Positions 7,679 to 16,004 are shown, counted from the first letter of the stretch. The stretch is 37,523 nucleotides of DNA from Berkiella sp964594635 (GCA_964594635.1 CAZQMV010000017.1:1-37523); one strand, 5' to 3'. The notes: a model not told the origin generated them from the letters alone. Numbers and translations: made by a program.

Positions 7679-8941
7679 ATGTTAAATATGCCGCAATCCT
7701 TAACGCAGATCTCTGAAAGTGAGAATGGGAACATTTATGAAACTAATTGTTTTAAAGATGGTCTATTTTTTATTCAACAATTTTCGCAATTGCATCCTGG
7801 TAAACGAAAAATGGCGGCGTTGGATCTCGATAATACAGTTGTAAGTTATCGTCATACCCTAGGTACAGATCAATGGTTTGATTTTGATTTTAATGCCTTT
7901 ATGGAACAGGGTTTAACGGTGGCGCAAACTAAAGATAGTCTCTTGCCAAAATATTTTAGTATCGTAAAAAATATTCATCCTGATGATATTTATGTAGTAG
8001 AAGAAGATACTCCTGCTGTGATAAGGAAAATGCAAGAAGATCAGGTGGAAACCATTGCATTAACGAGTCGTGGTTCTCATTTGTTACAAGAAACAATTGA
8101 TCAATTAGCACGTTTTCAAATAGGTTTCAATTGTGGTGCTTATGCAGGTACGGACAAAAAATTACCACCAAGCGAAGAAGGTCTATTCACGCAGGGCATG
8201 ATTTTAACGGCAGGGCAACATAAAGGGCAATGTTTATTAACAGCCTTAGAACAATTTGTCGATTTACCCGATTTTATTATCATGTGGGACGATAAACTAA
8301 ATAATCTAGAAAGAGTTCGTGCTTCTATTAAAGAATATAACGATGCTAAGCGAGCGACTAATCCAAATTTTGTTCCTGTACAGTTTGTTGGTATTCGCTA
8401 CAGCAAATTAGATCATTTAATAAATAGCGTTGATCCACGAGTCATTGAATTGCAAAAACGTTATTTTCAAAGGATCATATCCGATGAACATGCGGCTGTC
8501 ATTATAAAAGCAGAACAGAAAAAAAGCCGTCAGCATTTTGTGAATATCGATTTCCAACCTCAGGAAGATAAAATAGTGATATCGATTAACAAAGCAGAAA
8601 CGTATAAAAAACTGCTAAATCTTTGCCCGGATCTTGATACTTATCAAATAAAAAGTATTGTAAAAGCGTTTTATGGCAAAGAAAAATTAGCGATGCAATT
8701 TGAATTTACCATTGAACAATTTGAGCCACTATTTCACCATTTGAGTCAACATGGATTAATTGAAGCAAGTCAATTTGCACTGTTAGATCCTATCTTTCAT
8801 CGAAGCTCAGCAGCTGTTGTACCTTATCAACAAATGCAAGCTGCAAGAGCGCGTGAAGAAGTTGCATCAGCAGCAGAATTGTCAGTGCTACCACTTGGTA
8901 ACTTATCGCTTACAGATAGTCCACGTCTTAGAAGCGTATAA
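7679..8941 (+). CDS. DUF2608 family HAD-like phosphohydrolase
   Basis: The 420-residue protein is a haloacid-dehalogenase-fold protein of the DUF2608 group known from Legionella and relatives. HAD motif I is DLDNT (D49, D51), motif II is LTSRG (T129, S130), a lysine lies near K182, and motif IV is MWDDKLNN (D204, D205), so the catalytic set is complete and phosphatase activity is plausible. The C-terminal half (about 260-420) is helical and outside the HAD core. The ATG at 7679 is preceded by ACGGAG at a 7-nt spacing; the upstream in-frame ATG at 7604 has none. It is transcribed away from the S1P lyase gene, and both are enclosed by inverted repeats. The substrate is unknown. A host target is possible, because family members occur mostly in intracellular bacteria. 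Confidence 0.85.
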   Translation: MLNMPQSLTQISESENGNIYETNCFKDGLFFIQQFSQLHPGKRKMAALDLDNTVVSYRHTLGTDQWFDFDFNAFMEQGLTVAQTKDSLLPKYFSIVKNIHPDDIYVVEEDTPAVIRKMQEDQVETIALTSRGSHLLQETIDQLARFQIGFNCGAYAGTDKKLPPSEEGLFTQGMILTAGQHKGQCLLTALEQFVDLPDFIIMWDDKLNNLERVRASIKEYNDAKRATNPNFVPVQFVGIRYSKLDHLINSVDPRVIELQKRYFQRIISDEHAAVIIKAEQKKSRQHFVNIDFQPQEDKIVISINKAETYKKLLNLCPDLDTYQIKSIVKAFYGKEKLAMQFEFTIEQFEPLFHHLSQHGLIEASQFALLDPIFHRSSAAVVPYQQMQAARAREEVASAAELSVLPLGNLSLTDSPRLRSV

Positions 8942-8952
8942 ATTTCTAAACA

Positions 8953-9118
8953 TATACCCAATACACTTGTGTGACCTCACGCGATGGAGGTTATCAGGGG
9001 GAGATCGCGATTTTCCCCCTGATTGCAAGCGTGAATTGTATTCACGCGTAGTATTTAAACTAGATTATACCGCTCGCTAAGGACCAAAAAATCTCGCATC
9101 TTCAAAGGCGAGCGGTAT
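8953..9118. repeat. Hairpin-rich repeat, copy B (inverted relative to copy A)
   Basis: The segment carries the same modules as 5726-5852 in reverse order and orientation: TATACCCAATACACTT (8953-8968), GTGTGACC, TCACGCGATGG, then TTTAAACTAGATT plus the 52-bp core (9053-9118), identical to copy A. Differences: the CACTTCAA hairpin has lost its loop and one arm, and about 58 bp carrying two new hairpins are present. These are ATCAGGGGGA / TCCCCCTGAT (8993-9002 with 9014-9023) and GCGTGAA / TTCACGC (9029-9035 with 9041-9047). The modules are gained and lost independently. Confidence 0.85.
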
Positions 9119-9234
9119 ACTCATGTTCGCACAGTTAAGCTAATCTATTCTATTCGCTGTGCGACATGTTGAAGTCATGTTTTGCATGACATATAGTATG
9201 ATATGCACCTCTATAAAACGATTAAGTTAACTGC

Positions 9235-9240
9235 TATAAT
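9235..9240 (+). promoter_or_regulatory. Putative -10 element TATAAT
   Basis: A perfect TATAAT lies 32 bp upstream of the ATG at 9272. No convincing -35 is found 16-18 bp before it. Just upstream are further inverted repeats: CATGTTCGCACAG pairing with CTGTGCGACATG, and GTCATG / CATGAC at about 9172-9190. Confidence 0.4.
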
Positions 9241-9271
9241 TGACCTTTTCTTGTTGAGTGAAGAGGTCATT

Positions 9272-9610
9272 ATGGCAATAGGTGGTGCTTTAACAAAAAC
9301 TGACTTAGATAGAGCAGTCGAAAAATTTGAAAATTATCCCTTAGATCTCAGAGCAAGATATGCCGAGATAATCGCCGCGCCTAACAAAGAAGAGCTGATC
9401 GATGAACTTGATGATAACGAGCAACAGGCATTTCTGATTTATATTGAACTTGCTGACAAGATCAATGAGATGGTCAAAAGTCGTATTCGACAAGCACATT
9501 CAAAGACTCTGACATTTGCTGCCCCTAATCGAGCCGATCGCACTGTTATGATGGATATTGATTCAGATGAAGAGCTACAGACCACTGTAGATAGAAGGTG
9601 GTCTTTATAA
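9272..9610 (+). CDS. Hypothetical small acidic protein
   Basis: This is a 112-residue helical, acidic, soluble protein with no recognised domain. I chose the ATG at 9272 because AAGAGG lies about 5 nt upstream and a TATAAT lies further up; the longer frame from 9203 would begin before that promoter. The middle (about 35-75) looks like two or three amphipathic helices, and the tail is Asp/Glu-rich with RRWSL at the end. Its last 6 bp overlap the end of the convergent DUF4442 gene. Confidence 0.6.
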   Translation: MAIGGALTKTDLDRAVEKFENYPLDLRARYAEIIAAPNKEELIDELDDNEQQAFLIYIELADKINEMVKSRIRQAHSKTLTFAAPNRADRTVMMDIDSDEELQTTVDRRWSL

Positions 9611-10066
9611 CGGTGGTTTTACGGCATCTTTGCGGCGGATGTAAAGGGTTTTGTCAACACTCGCGATCACTTCGCCGTTATCGTTTTTAATTTCTACCGT
9701 GAAGACCGGTTCAATTTTACCCTCTTTATCAACGCTTTCACGTACAGCTGCAATTTGTTCTTCACTAAGATGAAACGTCGCATGAACCCGGCCACGCCCG
9801 GGTTTTTGAAAATGAATGTTAGCAGCCTTGTCCCATACAATATATTCTTTGCCTAAATTTTTCATCAAGATCAACATGTAAAACGGATCGGTCATCATAT
9901 ACAGCGAGCCACCAAATTGCGTTCCAACATAGTTTCTATTCCAGAATCGCAATTTCATTTCCACTTCAATGTGGGTGTAATCTTTGGACATGTGTTTGAC
10001 ACGGATACCGGCACCTAAAAAAGGGGGGTAAAAATTAATGTATTTGAGTAAGAGTTCTCTTGCCAT
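9605..10066 (-). CDS. DUF4442 hotdog-fold protein, putative thioesterase
   Basis: The 153-residue protein fits the DUF4442 branch of the hotdog superfamily, related to PaaI-type acyl-CoA thioesterases. Recognisable parts are the N-terminal FYPPFLGAGIRV, the RFWNRNYVGTQFGGSLYMMTDPF helix entry (about 42-62), which replaces the usual H-GG-x-A/D core, and the last strands with EPVFTVEIKNDNGEVIASVDKTLYI. It has no membrane segment or signal peptide. The ribosome site is weak (GGA about 11 nt upstream). It ends convergently, overlapping the previous gene by 6 bp. Substrate and pathway are unknown. Confidence 0.8.
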   Translation of the reverse strand: MARELLLKYINFYPPFLGAGIRVKHMSKDYTHIEVEMKLRFWNRNYVGTQFGGSLYMMTDPFYMLILMKNLGKEYIVWDKAANIHFQKPGRGRVHATFHLSEEQIAAVRESVDKEGKIEPVFTVEIKNDNGEVIASVDKTLYIRRKDAVKPPL

Positions 10067-10154
10067 GGTGGTTGTTCCAAATGAAGTATTGCCAATACAC
10101 CATTATAAAGTTTAGCTATGCAACATTCTATGATAACATGCCGGCATAATATAT

Positions 10155-11051
10155 ATGGACTTTGGAATGAAACCGATGAATAAAGTGATTATCTTGCCTG
10201 TTAGCCTTTATATGCAAAATGAGCAGCAAAAAACAGTCGCTGCATTCGAAAAATTAGGCATTAGCAAACTAGCCATCAGTTGGCATTTTATGACATTACC
10301 CAAATTTCTTGAGAAGTTTAGGGGGCCTTCCTTGCCGACGTTATTTGAACAATATCGTCGTGGTGAGTTAAACACGGTGCAATTTAGACATAAGATCAGA
10401 GAAAAATTTCCTAAAGCTCGCTTTACGAATATTGAATTTGATGCAGCCTGGAATGCCATGCAATCGGTCACGGCAAGAACAATCGATGCCTTTAAAGAAG
10501 CGAATGAACTAAAAGCACAAGGCTATACCGTTTACATACTGGCGGGTACAAACCCTTTACATATTCAAGATATCAAGCGAAAAGCAAAACTCGATAGATT
10601 GCCAGGTATACCTTATTTCTCTCATCAAAAACACCGATTAGGTAAAGATCTTTTTAGTGATTTATTGACTCACATTCGAACCAAGCACAAAGGGATCCAT
10701 TCGGATGAGATTGCTTTCTTTTATAAAGAGCCAACCGATCCAAGGGCTTGGTTTTTTGATCTCATTAAAAAATATGAATATCATCAAGCAACACAATATG
10801 TTTCAAAACTCAAGAAAGAAGCGATGAGCCCCAATGGTTTTACGCTAGTTCGAAGCCTTGAAACCAATGATCAAAAAGCGAATGTTAAAACATCGCTTAA
10901 ACAGTTAGGATGGGTTGTTGATAATTCAAAGAGTAGCGCGAGCGAACCTGTCATTGCTAATCAATTTATGAATGACAAAATGCGAGTTAAAGCTAAACAA
11001 AATGAGGTTGTCGCTCCTACATTAAAGAGAACTCTTTTAAAAATTAAATAA
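10155..11051 (+). CDS. HAD-like protein with degenerate catalytic motifs
   Basis: The 298-residue product has the layout of class IA HAD phosphatases of the YihX type: a cap region with QYRRGEL and F.H.I, EANELKAQGYTVYILAGTNPLHI in the motif II position, and IAFFYKEPTD in the motif IV position. The key acids are absent. The first strand reads VIILPVSLY instead of a DxD motif, and YKEP replaces the motif IV DD pair. It is therefore probably not a phosphatase; a binding or regulatory role is possible. The last 80 residues are basic and look disordered. The start could be ATG at 10155, 10167 or 10176. CATAAT at 10144 could be a -10, which would favour the later starts, and GGAATGA precedes the one at 10176. 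Confidence 0.65.
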   Translation: MDFGMKPMNKVIILPVSLYMQNEQQKTVAAFEKLGISKLAISWHFMTLPKFLEKFRGPSLPTLFEQYRRGELNTVQFRHKIREKFPKARFTNIEFDAAWNAMQSVTARTIDAFKEANELKAQGYTVYILAGTNPLHIQDIKRKAKLDRLPGIPYFSHQKHRLGKDLFSDLLTHIRTKHKGIHSDEIAFFYKEPTDPRAWFFDLIKKYEYHQATQYVSKLKKEAMSPNGFTLVRSLETNDQKANVKTSLKQLGWVVDNSKSSASEPVIANQFMNDKMRVKAKQNEVVAPTLKRTLLKIK

Positions 11052-11060
11052 AAACATTTC

Positions 11061-11408
11061 CTATTTTTGAAATACCTCTGGCAAATCATCGATCGCAACA
11101 CTTATTTGTAGATCTAAATGGTTTGCCGATTCAACAAAGTGCTCCTTTAGCATTTGTATCAGTTTTGCGGCGATGGCATTTTTTAATTCTACACTGCGGC
11201 CTTTTAACACCAGAATCGATAAGTGAACGAAAGCGTTGTTGTTATTCGTATCGCCAATGAGATAATTATCACAACGAACAATTCGGCTTTTGCAGTTTTT
11301 CAACTGTGTGGGTAATTGCACGCTTAATAGCTCATGCATTTCAATCAGCATCTTGTTAATGTTCTTTTCAAGTACATTGTTACTGTATTCCAACGTAATA
11401 TGTGGCAT
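11061..11408 (-). CDS. 5-carboxymethyl-2-hydroxymuconate isomerase-like tautomerase
   Basis: The 115-residue product resembles CHMI (HpaF), a trimeric tautomerase of the homoprotocatechuate pathway. It begins MPHITLEYS, so Met removal leaves the catalytic N-terminal Pro. Other family marks are the central SRIVRCDNYLIGD, AFVHLSILVLKGRS and the closing LQISVAIDDL. I chose ATG at 11408, with AAGGTGA about 6 nt upstream, over GTG at 11417 because the Pro must be residue 2. No other aromatic-degradation gene is nearby, so the native substrate may differ. Confidence 0.85.
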   Translation of the reverse strand: MPHITLEYSNNVLEKNINKMLIEMHELLSVQLPTQLKNCKSRIVRCDNYLIGDTNNNNAFVHLSILVLKGRSVELKNAIAAKLIQMLKEHFVESANHLDLQISVAIDDLPEVFQK

Positions 11409-11565
11409 TTTTATCACCTTAAATCAATTAACTAGAAAAGTTTACCTCATCTACTGATCAGCGCTCAAGTTGATTTTGAACTACTACCAATGGTGGAGCG
11501 CTTGAACTAATTTTAAACCCTTTTGTCCTATTAATATAAGAGCTAATTTAGGGAAGAGGTGAATT

Positions 11566-12051
11566 GTGGCGACATTTGGTGCAAAGCGGTTGGCTGGCAG
11601 ACTAGTTGAAGCAGCAGCTGCTGGGGCAGCGGGCTCTGGGGAGCCTGGAATAGCCCTTGCAACTATGGCCGCTGATGTTCTGGTAGATTCAATGAAAAAA
11701 ATGACTGCTTCTCCACCGATAGTGGCACTCCCTGATGCCCAAGCTCAATCATTATCTCAAAACATGAGTGCGCTTTTAAGCGTTGCTGTTCCCACACAAG
11801 GGTTTAACATTCCAAATACGAGTTTTCGAGATAGCGTTTTTAATTTATCAGCGAGCATTGTTCGACCTAAGAGTATGTTGCAGGCAGACATAGTACAACA
11901 GGCATTTGATGTGACGTCGGTTCTAGAAGCAAGTACCTCGCCTCAAAAAAGTTTATTACAAAGGTTTACACAAAAGCCAGCTGAAACTAAAGATGCTGCA
12001 AAAAGTAATGAGGATATTAAAAAATCATCACCGACTCGTAATAAAATATAG
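11566..12051 (+). CDS. Hypothetical protein, first gene of a two-gene operon
   Basis: The 161-residue product starts at GTG with a strong GAGGTGA site about 4 nt upstream. The N-terminus is Ala/Gly-rich (residues 8-40) and could form a hydrophobic helix but is not a clear signal peptide. The middle is Ser/Ala-rich and the C-terminal 35 residues are Lys/Ser/Pro-rich. No domain is recognised. It is followed 7 bp later by the next gene, so the two are probably co-transcribed and may act together. Confidence 0.6.
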   Translation: MATFGAKRLAGRLVEAAAAGAAGSGEPGIALATMAADVLVDSMKKMTASPPIVALPDAQAQSLSQNMSALLSVAVPTQGFNIPNTSFRDSVFNLSASIVRPKSMLQADIVQQAFDVTSVLEASTSPQKSLLQRFTQKPAETKDAAKSNEDIKKSSPTRNKI

Positions 12052-12058
12052 GATGTGA

Positions 12059-12511
12059 ATGATGGATGAAGAAGAAGATCAACAAGAATATGATGAAGAT
12101 GAGCAACAAGAATACATCCAGAAAATCATGGAGTCTCAACAATTAATTGATTCTGTCGGTGAGGCAGAATTTGCCAAAATGATGGTTGATAGACGAAATG
12201 AAATGGAAGATTTATTTCGTAGTTATTCGCCATTTGTTGAAACAAATGCTATTAATATCATTGTTGATTGCGCTTTAATTTTAGATGCCTACCATTCAAA
12301 ACAAAAAAAACCTAGTACCAAAAGACGAGAACATTTTGAGCACTTATTAGTTTCTTGCTTTAATGTTGGTTACGCGTTAGGTGTTGGCAAAGATTGTCCT
12401 TCCGCATTACCGATTATTGCGTTATCGGGCTTGAACATGGATATGGGCCAAAAAATATTGCTTGAATACAAGAGTCATTCAAGCGAATTTGAAAATTCAG
12501 AAAAAGAATAA
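12059..12511 (+). CDS. Hypothetical acidic helical protein, second gene of the operon
   Basis: The 150-residue product opens with a very acidic, Gln-rich stretch (residues 1-25), then a helical region with two hydrophobic helices (INIIVDCALILDAY and LLVSCFNVGYALGVG). It ends in another acidic segment. The AGGATG site overlaps the end of the upstream gene, which indicates coupling; translation may start at either of two adjacent ATGs (12059 or 12062). I do not recognise the family. Confidence 0.6.
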   Translation: MMDEEEDQQEYDEDEQQEYIQKIMESQQLIDSVGEAEFAKMMVDRRNEMEDLFRSYSPFVETNAINIIVDCALILDAYHSKQKKPSTKRREHFEHLLVSCFNVGYALGVGKDCPSALPIIALSGLNMDMGQKILLEYKSHSSEFENSEKE

Positions 12512-12684
12512 TGACTCCGATTGATATCCCCTTCGCGTACCATTTCTAAAAACATCCATTTTTCATATTTTGTTCGTTTGTGCTTGCTTCAAAGTAGTTA
12601 GATAGATAAACTTTACTGGTGTTTTTTAGGAAAAGACATTTAACTAACATTTTAATGTTACTTAGTTCATAGTTGAGGTGGTAA

Positions 12685-13287
12685 ATGAATAATGGCCCTA
12701 AATTGAAAGAAAAATCCATATGGGATGGAATATTAATGCCTTCCATTTTAAGAGGAAGCAAAGCCCATAATGAAAGAGTATTAGCTGAAAGAGAAATTGC
12801 TAGAAAAGCGGCTGCAACTGAACAGGTTAAAAAAGAAGCTAAAGCCAAAGCATCAAAAGAAGTGGCACATGCAGAAGTTCCGGCAAAGTTAACGTCGTCT
12901 GCGCTGATGTCTTTTAACAATAAAGAGTTTGCAAATTTGTTCCAAAGAGCGCAAGACCTTGCGAGTGGACTGGTAGAGTTAAGCAGCTTAGAGCCGGCTA
13001 TTGAAGCAGAAACGTTTAAAGTACCAACTGCACCAACGAAGACTCCTTTGTACTCTAGATTATATTCCGATGAACAGTTAGACAGTAGCCCATTATCAAG
13101 CCCTACTAAAAAACGTGCATCCACAGAACCCGTACTTAGTCCCTTTAGCAAAGCGAAACGGTTAGCCAGAGCTTCAGGTGTGAATTTAGGTGAGGATTGC
13201 CGAGATGTGTATACAGAAAGTGAGTTGATGGAAAGAATTGCTTTTTTAGCTGAAGTGACTAAAAGACAAAGGTTAACAATGAAATAA
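12685..13287 (+). CDS. Hypothetical coiled-coil, Ser/Lys-rich protein
   Basis: The 200-residue product has a clear ribosome site (TGAGGTGG about 5 nt before the ATG). Residues 30-65 are Ala/Lys/Glu-rich and suit a coiled coil. Residues 110-160 are Ser/Pro/Lys-rich and probably disordered. The last 30 residues are helical. There is no signal peptide. The composition is typical of the orphan proteins of this genome, and effector status is conjecture. A 251-codon open frame on the opposite strand is a shadow of this gene. Confidence 0.6.
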   Translation: MNNGPKLKEKSIWDGILMPSILRGSKAHNERVLAEREIARKAAATEQVKKEAKAKASKEVAHAEVPAKLTSSALMSFNNKEFANLFQRAQDLASGLVELSSLEPAIEAETFKVPTAPTKTPLYSRLYSDEQLDSSPLSSPTKKRASTEPVLSPFSKAKRLARASGVNLGEDCRDVYTESELMERIAFLAEVTKRQRLTMK

Positions 13288-13305
13288 TGCAATGCTTTCA
13301 TTTCT

Positions 13306-13330
13306 TAGCCGTGTCATAGTGACCCGGCTA
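13306..13330. other. Intergenic hairpin
   Basis: TAGCCG (13306-13311) pairs with CGGCTA (13325-13330), and inside it GTCA pairs with TGAC around a TAG loop. No T run follows, so it is not a standard terminator. It lies between the coiled-coil gene and the PanE-like gene and may be an mRNA end or processing structure. Confidence 0.45.
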
Positions 13331-13377
13331 GGAAGCCTGTTAGCAAGTGACCACATAGTAAAGGATGGGATAGGGAA

Positions 13378-14286
13378 ATGATCGTATCTATAATAGGATC
13401 TGGAGCAGTAGGCAAGAGTTATGGTGGCTTATTGTCTTTGGCCAAAACAGAAGTGCATTATTTAATGCATTCTGAATATGCAAAAATCCATCAAAGCGGC
13501 TATTTTAATTTGCAGTTTCAAGATCCTTTACAAACAATCCGTATTGAAAGCCCCATTATTCATTCCGATCCACGTAAACTGCCACCTTCTGATCTTATCA
13601 TTATTTCCTTAAAGACCACTGAAAATCAATCGATAGCCTCCTTATTACAGAGCTGCTTGAAAGCGGATTCTACGGTGTTGATCATTCAAAATGGTATTGG
13701 CAATGAAGAGTGGATTTCTGGGTTTACCCAGAACTGTTCGGTGATCTGTGGGATATCTACGATTGGTGCTTATCGGTCTGATGCGAATAACGTTCAAGTA
13801 TCCTTTTTCGGGGAATTAAAACTGGCGCCATATCAATTAAAAGATATGGAAATATGCAAAGCTTTGTCTGAAACGCTATCTGGCGCATTAAAAAAACCTG
13901 TTCCAGTTTACAATAATTATAAAGAAATCAGATGGCAAAAGTTACTTTGGAATATCCCTTTTGCTTCATTATCAATTATTTACGACCAAAATACCGAAAC
14001 CTTAGCATCGATGCAACCTTATGTCTCCATAGTGCGCAATCTGATGAATGAAGTGATTGAGGTGGCAGCTGCTGACGGCGTTAAAATCCCAAAAGATTTT
14101 AGCGAAAAAATGTTAACAGCTTCCCAAAAAGCAAAAAATTACTATCCCAGTATGTATCGAGATTATGTTGAAGGTAAACCCATTGAAAAAGAATACATTA
14201 TTGATAACGTATTAAAAATTGCCAGAAAGCACGACATTCAAACGCCCATGTTGAATTTGATAGAAACCAATCTTGCCAAGAATTGA
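13378..14286 (+). CDS. Ketopantoate reductase family protein (PanE/ApbA-like)
   Basis: This is an NADPH-dependent 2-dehydropantoate 2-reductase family member of 302 residues, the usual length. The N-terminal Rossmann motif is IIGSGAVG (residues 5-12). The family lysine is in SLKTT (about 76-80), then come IQNGIGNEE, the catalytic-lysine helix EIRWQKLLWNIPFAS, and the C-terminal PSMYRDYVEGKPIEKEYI block. True PanE makes pantoate for coenzyme A; many paralogues reduce other 2-oxo acids, and this one has no pantothenate neighbours, so the substrate is open. Ribosome-site candidates are AAAGGA 12 nt or AGGGAA 1-2 nt upstream. Confidence 0.88.
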   Translation: MIVSIIGSGAVGKSYGGLLSLAKTEVHYLMHSEYAKIHQSGYFNLQFQDPLQTIRIESPIIHSDPRKLPPSDLIIISLKTTENQSIASLLQSCLKADSTVLIIQNGIGNEEWISGFTQNCSVICGISTIGAYRSDANNVQVSFFGELKLAPYQLKDMEICKALSETLSGALKKPVPVYNNYKEIRWQKLLWNIPFASLSIIYDQNTETLASMQPYVSIVRNLMNEVIEVAAADGVKIPKDFSEKMLTASQKAKNYYPSMYRDYVEGKPIEKEYIIDNVLKIARKHDIQTPMLNLIETNLAKN

Positions 14287-14303
14287 ATCTATCAATTTCT
14301 TTT

Positions 14304-14558
14304 TTAATTGCCAATTGTAGAAATGAGGCTATTAAAATAATGCGTCACATCATACTTACAAATATGTTGTTCTTTTAAGAAACTAGCAGCTTGATAAAAA
14401 TTGATTTCATTATTAATCAATTTTTGAAAGGTTTGTTCAATAACCACATATTCATGTTGGGGAATTTCAAAATTATTTGTGATATCTATGCTGGTGCCTT
14501 GAATGTTTAAGGTTGCCCCGCTAACAATAGTTGATTCAAGAAAAGTGATAAGTTTCAT
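14304..14558 (-). CDS. Hypothetical 84-residue protein
   Basis: This is a small soluble protein with mixed strands then helices, and no known domain. Its ATG has an AGAGG site 7 nt upstream, and that site lies inside a strong leader hairpin (14562-14587). It lies between PanE-like and ferritin-like genes, with no overlap. Confidence 0.55.
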   Translation of the reverse strand: MKLITFLESTIVSGATLNIQGTSIDITNNFEIPQHEYVVIEQTFQKLINNEINFYQAASFLKEQHICKYDVTHYFNSLISTIGN

Positions 14559-14561
14559 GAT

Positions 14562-14587
14562 TGCGCCTCTTTGCTAACAAAGGCGCA
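14562..14587 (-). promoter_or_regulatory. Leader hairpin covering the ribosome binding site
   Basis: TGCGCCTTTG and CAAAGAGGCGCA (minus-strand sense) pair with a 2-nt bulge around a 4-nt loop. The AGAGG ribosome site of the 14304-14558 gene lies in the downstream arm, and the structure ends 3 nt before the ATG. It could limit translation, for example by temperature or RNA pairing. The function is inferred. Confidence 0.45.
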
Positions 14588-14661
14588 GTATAGCTAAAAA
14601 TAGGAAGCAATACATGAGATATAATCAGATATTAAAAGTGCAGATGCACCCGTATTGCTTT

Positions 14662-15216
14662 TTAATGCTGCTGCTTATTAGAGCAAAGTAAATCAGCTAA
14701 TTCATCAGCATGATCTTCTTCGTCTTTTAAAATATGCTCAAGCATCGTGCGGGTTGTTGAATCTGCTTGGAACCACTCAATGACTTTACGATAAAAGGAA
14801 ATAACCGCTCGTTCAGCAATTAAGTCTTCTTTAATCATATCTTGAAGAGTTGTGCCTTTGCCGTATTCAGTGAGGGTTTTATCAATGACAGATTTTGGAT
14901 TGAAATCAGGGTTGCCACCCAGTTGGTTAATTCTTTCAGCAAGCATCATCATATGAAGCTCTTCTTCTTCGGCATGTTCTCTGAATTCATCTGCTATTTG
15001 CAGATAGTTAATGCCTTTGGCAATCACTTGGTGATGTCTGTAACGTAATACACAAAGTATCTCAGTAGCTAATGCACTATTTAAGAGTTCACAAGCTTCG
15101 TTAAGATCCAGTGGATAATCTGAAGTGACGGCACCTGATTCAACAGAAGTTTTTGCTTGTTGTCTAATTTGATCGATATTTTTTTTATCAAGTAAAGACC
15201 GTGCATTAGGTTTCAT
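14662..15216 (-). CDS. Ferritin-like/bacterioferritin family protein
   Basis: This is a four-helix ferritin of 184 residues that stores or detoxifies iron. The full diiron ligand set is visible: E52 in ALATEILCVLRY, E85 and H88 in HAEEEELH, E135 in DLIAERAV, and E166 and H169 in KDEEDHADEL. It therefore looks catalytically competent as a ferroxidase. I chose ATG at 15216, which has TTGGGG about 8 nt upstream; an in-frame TTG at 15228 lies in that site. About 35 residues precede the first helix, more than in classic Bfr. A haem-ligand Met at the expected place is not obvious, so I keep the general name. Confidence 0.88.
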   Translation of the reverse strand: MKPNARSLLDKKNIDQIRQQAKTSVESGAVTSDYPLDLNEACELLNSALATEILCVLRYRHHQVIAKGINYLQIADEFREHAEEEELHMMMLAERINQLGGNPDFNPKSVIDKTLTEYGKGTTLQDMIKEDLIAERAVISFYRKVIEWFQADSTTRTMLEHILKDEEDHADELADLLCSNKQQH

Positions 15217-15357
15217 GAGATGCCCCAACTATTTAAAAAAGGATCATCAAACCTATCGGCTTGTGCTGATATTTCCCTAAGGGGGCAACCGATTATTTAA
15301 TCAGTCCTAATATAAGTCCATAAAGAACAAACTGAAGCGTATGGTAACCCGCATCTA

Positions 15358-15966
15358 TTATTTTAACCTAGCTAGAAAACGATCGTGCCAATGGCTTAAC
15401 GTTAACAGCGAAACAATTGTACCCACTAAAGCAAAGAACATGTCTTTTTGTGTATCCCAAGGATCACCTTGAGTGCCTAAAAATGAGTCGGCGGCTTCAC
15501 CTGTCGTTGCGGCAACTGCCCACTCTAGAATTTCATAAGTGGCACTGATCCCTAAGCAGCCAAAAACAAGAATAGCGATTAACCATTTTCCGGGCTTTAA
15601 AGGCGAGGTGCGCAATAAGAGTTCACGAATGGCAATCGCAGGAATAAACCCTTGTGCGATGTGCCCAATGCGATCGTAATGGTTACGGGAGAAATGAAAG
15701 GTGTCTTTTAAAAAATCGAAAAAAGGCACTTTGGCATAAGTGTAGTGCCCTCCAACCAGCAAGATAATGCAGTGGATGGTGATCAAGGCATAAAGCAAAT
15801 TGGTTAAACGAAAGCGCTGATAAGTGGCAAATAACAGAGGCACTACAATGATCACAGGGAAGGATTCAAGATACCAGGTGAGGCGGTCGTGCGGGTTAAT
15901 GCACGACCATATAAAAATGAATGCAAGGAGTATGAAGCATCCTATGGGGTATTTTACAGTTGCCAT
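15358..15966 (-). CDS. YjdF/DUF2238 family inner-membrane protein
   Basis: The 202-residue protein has about six membrane segments. Typical family motifs are GGHYTYAKVPFFDFL (about 72-86), FHFSRNHYDRIGHIAQGF (about 90-107) and FLGTQGDPWDTQKDMFFALVG (about 162-182), with conserved His, Asp and Trp residues at membrane edges. The function of the family is unknown. Size and start (ATG) are normal for it. Confidence 0.9.
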   Translation of the reverse strand: MATVKYPIGCFILLAFIFIWSCINPHDRLTWYLESFPVIIVVPLLFATYQRFRLTNLLYALITIHCIILLVGGHYTYAKVPFFDFLKDTFHFSRNHYDRIGHIAQGFIPAIAIRELLLRTSPLKPGKWLIAILVFGCLGISATYEILEWAVAATTGEAADSFLGTQGDPWDTQKDMFFALVGTIVSLLTLSHWHDRFLARLK

Positions 15967-16004
15967 GGGGTGTCCTTTCTATCCTTGCGCCATTCCTGTG
16001 GCTA

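Noticed and set aside
12546..13301. A 251-codon minus-strand open frame
   Set aside because: It is fully antisense to the 12685-13287 gene, which has a strong ribosome site and a plausible composition. The antisense product looks like a codon-bias shadow.
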